DNA of 6,406 nucleotides. Source: Actinomycetes bacterium (lineage in GTDB: Bacteria; Actinomycetota; Acidimicrobiia; Acidimicrobiales; RAAP-2). Below, piece by piece: positions 1 through 6,406 of the stretch (its first letter is position 1; each line of letters starts with the position of its first letter). Position numbers and translations under genes: made by a program. The notes below the pieces were generated by a model. That model was given only the letters and a program-made list of their open reading frames with translations, ran no database searches and was not told the origin of the DNA. The stretch is taken from assembly GCA_021850345.1 (NCBI GenBank), contig JAJZMN010000126.1, positions 1 to 6,406 of the forward strand, read 5' to 3'.

Positions 1-76
1 GCGGCCGCCCTCCGCGCCCTGCTCGGGTCGCGGACCCACTCCGAGCGTCGCGTGCGGGCGGCCCGGGTCGCCCCCG

Positions 77-124
77 GCCCTTTGGGCGTCCCTGCCCCCC
101 GCCCTTTGGACGTCCCTGCCCCCC
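77..124. repeat. 24-bp tandem repeat downstream of ispF
   Basis: Two 24-bp units lie head to tail (77-100 and 101-124), differing only at 86 versus 110. On the plus strand each begins GCCCTTTGG and ends in a run of Cs. The remainder of the stretch 1-132 shows no start codon with family-like sequence on either strand, so it is treated as non-coding. If the ispF stop were read through, the repeat would encode RAGGRDVQ-RAGGRDAQ. Confidence 0.75.
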
Positions 125-132
125 GCTCGGGG
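121..132 (-). terminator. Short hairpin immediately after ispF
   Basis: Directly after the ispF stop the minus strand reads CCCC-GAGC-GGGG, a 4-bp G:C stem with a 4-nt loop. No T-run follows. It is too short to call a terminator with confidence; it is recorded because of its position at the end of the carD-ispD-ispF unit. Confidence 0.2.
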
Positions 133-621
133 TCACGACTTGTGGAGGAGCACGACGGCGAGGCAGGCGATGCCCTCGCCCCTGCCGATGGCGCCCAGCC
201 CCTCGCCCCGGGTGGCCTTGACGGACACGGGCGCCCCGAGCACGACCGAGAGGCGCTCGACCACTTGGGGCACGAAGGCGCTGAGCTTGGGTCGCTCCGC
301 CACGACGGTGCAGTCGGCGTTGACAGGTTGGAGTCCCGCAGCGGCGACCCGCCCCACGACCTCGGCGAGCAGGCGCACGCTGTCGGCCCCCGCATACCGC
401 GGGTCGGTGTCCGGGAAGAGCTTCCCGAGGTCGCCGAGGCCCGCCGCACCGAGGAGGGCGTCGCCGAGCGCGTGGGCGAGGACGTCCGCGTCGCTGTGCC
501 CGGCGAGGCCGGGTGCGCCGCCGACGACGACACCGCCGAGGACGAGCGGGCGCGTCGCGTCGTCCGAGAAGGGGTGGACGTCGAATCCCTGTCCGATGCG
601 GAGTCCGATGCCGGGTGTCAC
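133..621 (-). CDS. ispF: IspF, 2-C-methyl-D-erythritol 2,4-cyclodiphosphate synthase
   Basis: Fifth enzyme of the MEP pathway: it cyclises CDP-methylerythritol 2-phosphate to MEcPP with release of CMP, as a zinc-containing homotrimer. The 162 residues match the family length. The zinc ligands are D14 and H16 (GFDVH) and H50. HSDAD (42-46) is the conserved loop, and GKLFPDTDPRYAGADS (66-81), ADCTVVAERPKL (102-113) and GRGEGIACLAVVLL (146-159) are further signatures. The usual KATTTE motif reads KATRGE (135-140), so the second threonine is replaced by arginine. The start is the only in-frame GTG near the family's conserved N-terminus and overlaps the ispD stop (GTGA), pointing to translational coupling. 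IspE, the intervening enzyme of the pathway, is not in the window. Confidence 0.97.
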   Translation of the reverse strand: MTPGIGLRIGQGFDVHPFSDDATRPLVLGGVVVGGAPGLAGHSDADVLAHALGDALLGAAGLGDLGKLFPDTDPRYAGADSVRLLAEVVGRVAAAGLQPVNADCTVVAERPKLSAFVPQVVERLSVVLGAPVSVKATRGEGLGAIGRGEGIACLAVVLLHKS

Positions 622-631
622 CAGGTGTCAC
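612..631. repeat. 10-bp direct repeat at the ispD-ispF junction
   Basis: On the minus strand GGTGACACCT is followed directly by GGTGACACCC (one difference), across the last ispD codons and the first ispF codons. The second copy provides both the ispD TGA and the ispF GTG. It may be a small duplication. Its core resembles the GTGACCCCGG repeat upstream of disA. Confidence 0.5.
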
Positions 632-1298
632 CGCCGACGAGGTGCTCGAGGAGCGCGAGGTCCGAGGGCAGGGTCAACTTCACGTTGTGGGGCTCGCCGG
701 GGACCACGCGCACGATGCCTCCGATCGCCTCGACGAGCGCCGCGTCGTCGGTCGCGTCGCCTCCGTCTGCGTGCGCGCGGCGCAGCACCGCTGCGCGAAA
801 CGCCTGGGGGGTCTGCACCGCCACGAGCGAGCTGCGGTCGACCGTGCCCGTGACCGTCGTGCCGTGACCATCGACGCGCTTCAGGGTGTCGGCGACCGGC
901 AGGCCGCAGACCACGCCGTCGACGTCGCCGGGCCCATTGGCCAGGAGTGGGGCGACGACCGCGGCGAACAGTGCCGGCGACGCGAGCGGACGGGCCGCGT
1001 CGTGGACCACCACCACCTCGGCGCTCTCCGGAACGCACGCAAGCCCTCGGCGCACCGACGCCGAGCGGGTTTCCCCGCCGGCAACGACCACGTCGGCGCC
1101 CAGCGACCGTGCGCGGTCGACATCGAGCGCGGGGACGACAAGCACCACGCCGTCGGTCGCCTTGCGCGCCGCCGTCACCGACCACTCCACGACAGGCCGG
1201 CCGGCGAGCGCCTCGAACTGCTTCGGCCGCCCGAAACGGGAGCCGGCGCCACCGGCCACGACAACGGCCCAGACGGGTCCGGCCCGCAGGCCGTCCAT
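618..1298 (-). CDS. ispD: IspD, 2-C-methyl-D-erythritol 4-phosphate cytidylyltransferase
   Basis: Third enzyme of the MEP pathway: it joins MEP and CTP to give CDP-methylerythritol and pyrophosphate, in the cytoplasm. The 226-residue length is normal. The nucleotide-binding loop is AGGAGSRFGRPKQF (15-28), with R21 and K26 as the expected catalytic residues. VVHDAARP (98-104) contains the metal-binding aspartate (D100). TVDRSSLVAVQTPQAF (152-167) holds R155 and T163, matching MEP-binding positions of the E. coli enzyme, and NVKLTLPSDL (205-214) supplies K207. The ATG follows the carD stop by 5 nt without a strong Shine-Dalgarno sequence, which suggests reinitiation by ribosomes finishing carD. 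Its TGA overlaps the ispF GTG by 4 nt. All key residues are present. Confidence 0.97.
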   Translation of the reverse strand: MDGLRAGPVWAVVVAGGAGSRFGRPKQFEALAGRPVVEWSVTAARKATDGVVLVVPALDVDRARSLGADVVVAGGETRSASVRRGLACVPESAEVVVVHDAARPLASPALFAAVVAPLLANGPGDVDGVVCGLPVADTLKRVDGHGTTVTGTVDRSSLVAVQTPQAFRAAVLRRAHADGGDATDDAALVEAIGGIVRVVPGEPHNVKLTLPSDLALLEHLVGGDTW

Positions 1299-1303
1299 GG
1301 TGC

Positions 1304-1780
1304 TTACGGCAGGGCCTCGTTCAGTCGCTGCTCGGCCGTCTCCTCGTCGACGCCGAGCGCGAACGTGAGCTCGGACACGAGGATCTGACGGGCGCGGCTC
1401 AGCATGCGCTTCTCGCCCGCCGACAAGCCCTTGTCCTTGTCACGGATGGAGAGGTTCCGTACGACCTCGGCGACCTGGTAGATGTCGCCGGAACGGAGCT
1501 TCTCCGAGTGGTTCTTGTACCGCCGGGACCAGTTGGTGGGCATCCGCGCCTCCTTCTTGCGAAGGACGGCGAAGACCTCCTCTACCTCCTCGTCGTTGAT
1601 CACCTCACGCAGACCCACGCCGTCGGTGTTGTCCGCGGGGACCATCAGCGTGAGGTCGCCGTAGGCGAGGCGGAGGACGAGGTACTCGCGCTTCTGGCCG
1701 AAGGCCACTTTGGTCTCCCGCTTCTCGACGACAGCTGCGCCGTGGTGGGGATAGACGACCTTGTCTCCGACCTCGAACAC
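1304..1780 (-). CDS. carD: CarD, RNA polymerase-binding global transcription regulator
   Basis: CarD binds the RNA polymerase beta subunit and the upstream edge of the melted -10 region, stabilising open complexes at rRNA and many other promoters; in mycobacteria it is essential. The 158-residue product begins MFEVGDKVVYPHHGAAVVEK, the canonical start of the Tudor-like RNA polymerase-interaction domain (about 1-60). A helical DNA-binding domain follows, with PTNWSRRYK at 81-89; W84 corresponds to the tryptophan that wedges into DNA in M. tuberculosis CarD (W85). GLSAGEKRMLSRARQIL (118-134) is also a family hallmark. The GTG start is set by the AAGGAG upstream and by family length (about 160 aa). 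The stop TAA is 5 nt from the ispD ATG, so carD, ispD and ispF form one operon, as in mycobacteria. It has its own promoter and a roughly 95-nt leader. Confidence 0.97.
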   Translation of the reverse strand: MFEVGDKVVYPHHGAAVVEKRETKVAFGQKREYLVLRLAYGDLTLMVPADNTDGVGLREVINDEEVEEVFAVLRKKEARMPTNWSRRYKNHSEKLRSGDIYQVAEVVRNLSIRDKDKGLSAGEKRMLSRARQILVSELTFALGVDEETAEQRLNEALP

Positions 1781-1784
1781 CGGA

Positions 1785-1790
1785 CTCCTT
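1785..1790 (-). promoter_or_regulatory. Shine-Dalgarno sequence fixing the carD start
   Basis: AAGGAG on the minus strand ends four bases before the GTG at 1780. It is the clearest ribosome binding site in the window, and it supports the shorter 158-residue CarD over a 185-residue form beginning at 1861. Confidence 0.75.
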
Positions 1791-1823
1791 GCTGCACAAT
1801 CTCGGCGATGGGGGCCGCAGAGT

Positions 1824-1855
1824 CGCCCGAGGGCGTCGGCAGCTCCACGCTGCCG
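1824..1855 (-). other. Structured 5' leader of carD: two adjacent hairpins
   Basis: Between the predicted transcription start and the ribosome binding site, the minus strand holds CGGCAGC-GTGGA-GCTGCCG (1855-1837), a perfect 7-bp stem. One base further on is CGCC-CTCG-GGCG (1835-1824). No T-run follows either. They may stabilise the mRNA or modulate expression. No known riboswitch class is recognised. Confidence 0.4.
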
Positions 1856-1879
1856 GCCCAAGCGGGGACCGGCGGCCTG

Positions 1880-1891
1880 CCATTGTACCGG
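1880..1891 (-). promoter_or_regulatory. Putative carD promoter (-10 TACAAT)
   Basis: The minus strand reads CCGGTACAATGG. TACAAT (1887-1882) differs from the consensus TATAAT at one base and is conspicuous in this GC-rich spacer. No good -35 hexamer is found 16-18 bp upstream. Transcription would start near 1875, giving a leader of about 95 nt before the carD GTG. The sequence CCGGTACRATG is shared with the region just before disA. Confidence 0.55.
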
Positions 1892-1934
1892 ATCGGCGAC
1901 CCAGCCCGTGCGGGGTCGCCTGGGACTGCTCCGG

Positions 1935-1979
1935 GCGTCTCCGGACGCTCCCCACCCATCGGCACGCGCGGCCGGCGCG
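1935..1979 (-). other. Two small hairpins downstream of the GNAT gene
   Basis: Within the spacer after the acetyltransferase stop, the minus strand can form CGCGC-CGGCC-GCGCG (1979-1965) and GCGTC-CGGA-GACGC (1948-1935). Both are perfect 5-bp stems. Neither is followed by a T-run. They could help end the disA-GNAT transcript before the carD promoter, but stems this short are common at this base composition. Confidence 0.3.
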
Positions 1980-2004
1980 CTCTCGATCGGGCTGCTAACT
2001 ATTG

Positions 2005-2520
2005 CTAGCCCACGAGGTTTCGCACGAGCACCAGCTCGTCGCGGATCGGAATCCCCGAGCTCCCGACGAGGGGGATCTGCGGCTTGCGCGTGCGCGCCCG
2101 GTCGACAGCGCCCGCACGCAACGCTTCGAGCTTGAAGCCACGGCGCTGAGAGAAGCCGAGCGCTCGGAGGTTGTCGTTGGTGGTCGACAGGACGAGACGG
2201 CGGGCGCCCGCGAGCGCGGCCGCCCGGGCCACCGCATCGACCAGCGCGCCGCCGACCCCTTCGCCTTCGAAGATGGCGTCGAGCGTCAGCAGCTCCGCCT
2301 CTTCGTCGCGCACGACGAAGGTCGCTGCGCCGACGATCTCGTCGTCGTCGCGCACCGCCACGAACGCCTCTGCCGCCGAGGCGTCGTGGACTCGGTCGCG
2401 CGAGGCGATCCGGGTGGAGCCCCAGCGTTCGGTGAGAAGCCGCGCGAGCACTGGGCGCTCCTCTTCGAGCACGTTCCGGACGTGCAGCGTCACCCGCGGC
2501 GGCATCCCGCGACGCGTCAC
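2005..2520 (-). CDS. GNAT-family N-acetyltransferase, substrate unknown
   Basis: A 171-residue protein with a single GNAT fold, predicted to transfer acetyl from acetyl-CoA to an amine. The core strand AAELLTLDAIFE leads into the acetyl-CoA pyrophosphate loop EGEGVGGAL (about 85-93), a variant of the usual Q/R-x-x-G-x-G/A. The late motif TNDNLRALGFSQRRGF (114-129) is typical of the family. The tail contains KPQIPLVGSSGIPIRDEL, seen in a subgroup of uncharacterised actinobacterial GNATs. The chosen start is the GTG whose first bases overlap the disA stop (GTGA), implying translational coupling. An ATG five codons later (2505) and a GTG at codon 10 are alternatives, since no clear Shine-Dalgarno sequence decides between them. 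No signal peptide or membrane segment is seen. Co-transcription with disA suggests a stress or DNA-related role, but the substrate cannot be read from sequence. Confidence 0.88.
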   Translation of the reverse strand: MTRRGMPPRVTLHVRNVLEEERPVLARLLTERWGSTRIASRDRVHDASAAEAFVAVRDDDEIVGAATFVVRDEEAELLTLDAIFEGEGVGGALVDAVARAAALAGARRLVLSTTNDNLRALGFSQRRGFKLEALRAGAVDRARTRKPQIPLVGSSGIPIRDELVLVRNLVG

Positions 2521-3719
2521 TCGTAGCGTTCGAGGATGCTCGCCTCGACCATCCTCGACAGCCCGTCCTTCACCGACCGGGCCTTCGCCTCTCCGACGCC
2601 ACCGACCTTCTCGAGGTCGGCGAGAGAGGCCTGCATGAGCCTCGGCAGGGTGACGAACCGCTCGACGATGCGCTCGATGATCGCCTCGGAGACCCGGGGG
2701 AGGCGGTGCAGGAGCCGGTACCCCCGGGCCTCGACGGCCATGTCGAGGACGCCGGGATCCGGTTCGAAACCGAGTGCGGCAGCGACGGCCGTCCTGCCGA
2801 GCAGCTCCTCGTGGGTCAGGTCGTGCAGCCCGGCAAGCGCCGCGTCGGCGCAGGCCCTCAGCACCGCCACGTGCTCGTCGTGACCGCCGTCGCGTCCAGG
2901 ACGGCCGTCGCGCCCAGGACGGGTACCGCGTCCCGGACGCGCGCCATTGCCGTACGGGAGGTCGACGCCCGCTCCGGCCGGCGGGGCGCCCGCCGGGAGG
3001 GCGACGTAGTCGAGCGCGACAAGCCGTAGCGTCTCTTCGATGCCGGCGCCCAGCTCTTCGATCTGCAAGCGGATGAACCGGCCGTCCTCGCCGAGCTCGA
3101 CGAGGTAGCCCTCGATCTCGTCTACGAACCGGACCACCATCTCACCGGGTTGAAGCACGGCGACGACGTCGCTGACCGACACCGTGTCCTCTACCTCCAG
3201 AGTGGACAGGAGTGCGAGCGCGAGGTCGAAGCGCGACTTGAAGCGCTCTGCCGCCGCGATCGCCTGGGTCGCCCGGTCGATCAAGCGCGCCGGCTGCTGC
3301 AACGTGTGCCGGGCGCCGCCGCGGTAAACGGTGATCGTCGACATCGCCTCGGACACGGTCACGACGGGCACGTCCAGGGAGCGCGCCACTCGTTCGGCGG
3401 TGCGGTGCCTGGTGCCCGTCTCGCTCGTCGGGATCGAGGCACGCGGCATGAGGTGCACGTTCGCCCGCACGATGCGCGACGCGTCGGAGGTGAGCACGAT
3501 CGCTCCGTCCATCTTGGCGAGCTCCGACAGCCGCTGCGGCGTGAAGTTCGCGTGGAGATCGAAACCGCCGGTGCAGATCGCGAGCACAGCCGGGCTGTCG
3601 CCGATCACCACCAGGGCGCCCCGCTTCCCCTGGAGGACCCGGTCGAGTCCCTGGCGCAACGGGGTGCCCGGAGCGACGAGCGTGAGCGCGTCCAGCAGCG
3701 CGTCGCCGGGGTCTGCCAC
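2517..3719 (-). CDS. disA: DisA, DNA-integrity scanning diadenylate cyclase
   Basis: Octameric enzyme that condenses two ATP into cyclic di-AMP; in Bacillus it scans DNA and lowers c-di-AMP output at branched structures. With the GTG at 3719 the protein has 400 residues. The diadenylate cyclase domain carries KMDGAIVL (DGA at 71-73) and GTRHRTAER (102-110), the two signature active-site motifs. A helical middle domain follows to about 240. The C-terminal helix-hairpin-helix DNA-binding region includes KVGGVGEAKA (371-380). It is longer than the usual ~355-375 because of an Arg/Gly/Pro-rich linker (about 255-283) encoded by tandem repeats. The start was chosen because it places DGA where M. 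tuberculosis DisA has it (about residue 72) and because a -10-like box sits six bases upstream. An in-frame GTG at 3785 would add 22 residues of low-complexity sequence. The stop overlaps the next gene by 4 nt. No radA precedes it, unlike in many relatives. Confidence 0.96.
   Translation of the reverse strand: MADPGDALLDALTLVAPGTPLRQGLDRVLQGKRGALVVIGDSPAVLAICTGGFDLHANFTPQRLSELAKMDGAIVLTSDASRIVRANVHLMPRASIPTSETGTRHRTAERVARSLDVPVVTVSEAMSTITVYRGGARHTLQQPARLIDRATQAIAAAERFKSRFDLALALLSTLEVEDTVSVSDVVAVLQPGEMVVRFVDEIEGYLVELGEDGRFIRLQIEELGAGIEETLRLVALDYVALPAGAPPAGAGVDLPYGNGARPGRGTRPGRDGRPGRDGGHDEHVAVLRACADAALAGLHDLTHEELLGRTAVAAALGFEPDPGVLDMAVEARGYRLLHRLPRVSEAIIERIVERFVTLPRLMQASLADLEKVGGVGEAKARSVKDGLSRMVEASILERYE
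2886..2939 (-). repeat. 18-bp tandem repeat encoding the DisA linker
   Basis: Three in-frame 18-bp units encode RPGRGT, RPGRDG and RPGRDG. The two closer to the disA 3' end differ at a single silent base (GGA versus GGG at a glycine codon); the third is more diverged. Each conserved unit also has inverted ends (CCGTC...GACGG), so it can fold into a small hairpin. The array sits between the middle domain and the helix-hairpin-helix domain of DisA, where a change in copy number would alter linker length without breaking the frame. Confidence 0.8.
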
Positions 3720-3724
3720 CGCCG

Positions 3725-3735
3725 CATCGTACCGG
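3725..3735 (-). promoter_or_regulatory. Putative disA promoter -10 element (leaderless arrangement)
   Basis: The minus strand reads CCGGTACGATG, containing TACGAT at 3731-3726, which fits the actinobacterial TANNNT type of -10 box. The box is followed by exactly six bases and then the GTG at 3719. Transcription would therefore begin at or next to the start codon, giving a leaderless mRNA, and no Shine-Dalgarno sequence is visible there. No convincing -35 hexamer lies 16-18 bp upstream. The same element with one change (CCGGTACAATG) lies before carD. The call is inferred from motif and spacing. Confidence 0.45.
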
Positions 3736-3769
3736 CGGGACGGCGTTCCCCGGCCCGCGACGGGCTCCG

Positions 3770-3796
3770 CGCACCCGCCGCGCACCCGCCGCGCAC
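3770..3796. repeat. 11-bp tandem repeat upstream of disA
   Basis: CGCACCCGCCG is present as two perfect copies (3770-3780 and 3781-3791), followed by a 5-base partial third copy. Each copy contains GTG on the minus strand. One of these, at 3785, is the farthest in-frame GTG upstream of disA, but it looks like a by-product of the repeat rather than a real start. No function can be assigned. Confidence 0.6.
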
Positions 3797-3830
3797 GCTG
3801 CTCGTGGAGGCCCCAGCGCGACCGTGCGCG

Positions 3831-3860
3831 GATGACCCGGGTGACCCCGGGTGACCCCGG
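3831..3860. repeat. 10-bp tandem repeat (GTGACCCCGG) in the clpC-disA spacer
   Basis: On the plus strand GTGACCCCGG occurs twice back to back (3841-3850 and 3851-3860). A degenerate copy, GATGACCCGG, comes just before (3831-3840). The period is close to one helical turn, and each copy contains the near-palindrome GGTNACC, so the copies would present the same face of the helix to a protein. It lies about 100-140 nt upstream of the preferred disA start. Simple repeat slippage is an equally possible origin. Confidence 0.6.
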
Positions 3861-3904
3861 GTTGGGTGTGCCGCGAGGCGGCGTGGCGGAGCTCGCGTGA
3901 GGTT

Positions 3905-3940
3905 CGAGCAGGCCCGCGCAAGCCCGCGCGGGCCTGCGCG
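3905..3940 (-). terminator. Hairpin after clpC, probable transcription terminator
   Basis: Two nucleotides after the clpC stop codon begins an inverted repeat. The perfect arms are 12 bp (3908-3919 and 3926-3937, GCAGGCCCGCGC against GCGCGGGCCTGC) around a 6-nt loop. Two further pairs lie beyond one mismatch. The stem is almost all G:C and very stable. No T-run follows on the minus strand (the next bases are TCGAACC), so it is not a classical U-tract terminator. High-GC actinobacteria are reported to use such stems, and it could instead protect the clpC 3' end from exonucleases. The structure is seen directly; the role is inferred from its position. Confidence 0.6.
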
Positions 3941-3941
3941 C

Positions 3942-6406
<2,465 letters not shown>

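Noticed and set aside
1..132. A coding region downstream of ispF (for example cysS or rlmB, common neighbours in relatives)
   Set aside because: No frame on either strand shows a start codon followed by recognisable sequence; any such gene must begin outside the window.
1781..1861. A 27-residue N-terminal extension of CarD from a start at 1861
   Set aside because: CarD proteins begin at MFxVGDxVVYPxHG; the GTG at 1780 has AAGGAG four bases upstream, and the extension has no family similarity.
52..2008. Several long plus-strand open frames opposite ispF, ispD and carD
   Set aside because: They are antisense shadows of well-recognised genes, with Arg/Pro/Ala-rich translations and no recognisable domains.
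1990..2010. AT-richer patch with an imperfect inverted repeat (GCTA...TAGC) at the end of the GNAT gene, considered as a terminator or attachment site
   Set aside because: Only 4 bp pair, there is no T-run, no tRNA is adjacent and no integrase gene is present.
2886..2939. Tandem repeats considered as a CRISPR array
   Set aside because: Units are contiguous 18-mers without spacers, in frame within disA, and no cas genes are present.
3720..3785. A 22-residue N-terminal extension of DisA from the GTG at 3785
   Set aside because: That GTG lies inside an 11-bp tandem repeat, the extra residues are unlike DisA, and a -10-like box would fall within the coding region. It is kept only as an alternative start.

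Overview
The window is very GC-rich (about 70% by eye). Six protein genes lie head to tail on the minus strand. Read in transcription order (high to low coordinate) they are clpC (its 5' end is outside the window), disA, a GNAT acetyltransferase gene, carD, ispD and ispF. The combination of CarD, ClpC, DisA and the MEP isoprenoid enzymes at this base composition suggests an actinobacterium. Acidimicrobiia or a related deep-branching class is my guess from the gene order and protein flavour, but the sequence alone does not prove it. The block resembles the Mycobacterium tuberculosis ispF-ispD-carD-(lpqE)-radA-disA-...-clpC1 neighbourhood and the Bacillus ctsR-mcsA-mcsB-clpC-radA-disA...ispD-ispF cluster. 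Here radA is absent between clpC and disA.

Layout. 6406-3942: clpC, an AAA+ unfoldase for ClpP, lacking roughly the first 16 codons. 3941-3720: a spacer that opens with a 12-bp perfect-stem hairpin (probable terminator), continues with short 10-bp and 11-bp tandem repeats, and ends with a -10-like box six bases before the preferred disA start. 3719-2517: disA, diadenylate cyclase, with a repeat-encoded Arg/Gly/Pro-rich linker. 2520-2005: a GNAT acetyltransferase gene overlapping disA by 4 nt. 2004-1781: a 224-nt spacer with a likely carD promoter, a structured leader and a Shine-Dalgarno sequence. 1780-1304: carD. 1298-618: ispD. 621-133: ispF, overlapping ispD by 4 nt. 132-1: non-coding as far as can be seen, with a 24-bp tandem repeat and a small hairpin.

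The genes fall into three likely transcription units. These are clpC, which ends at the hairpin; disA-GNAT, possibly a leaderless transcript; and carD-ispD-ispF. Together they cover protein quality control (ClpC), c-di-AMP signalling and DNA-integrity sensing (DisA), global control of transcription initiation (CarD), and two steps of isoprenoid precursor synthesis (IspD and IspF). Every gene is a recognised housekeeping family, and I see no mobile element, CRISPR array, defence system or RNA gene. The most interesting material is in the spacers and in the DisA linker: a promoter-like element shared by disA and carD, several independent short tandem repeats, and the DisA insertion.
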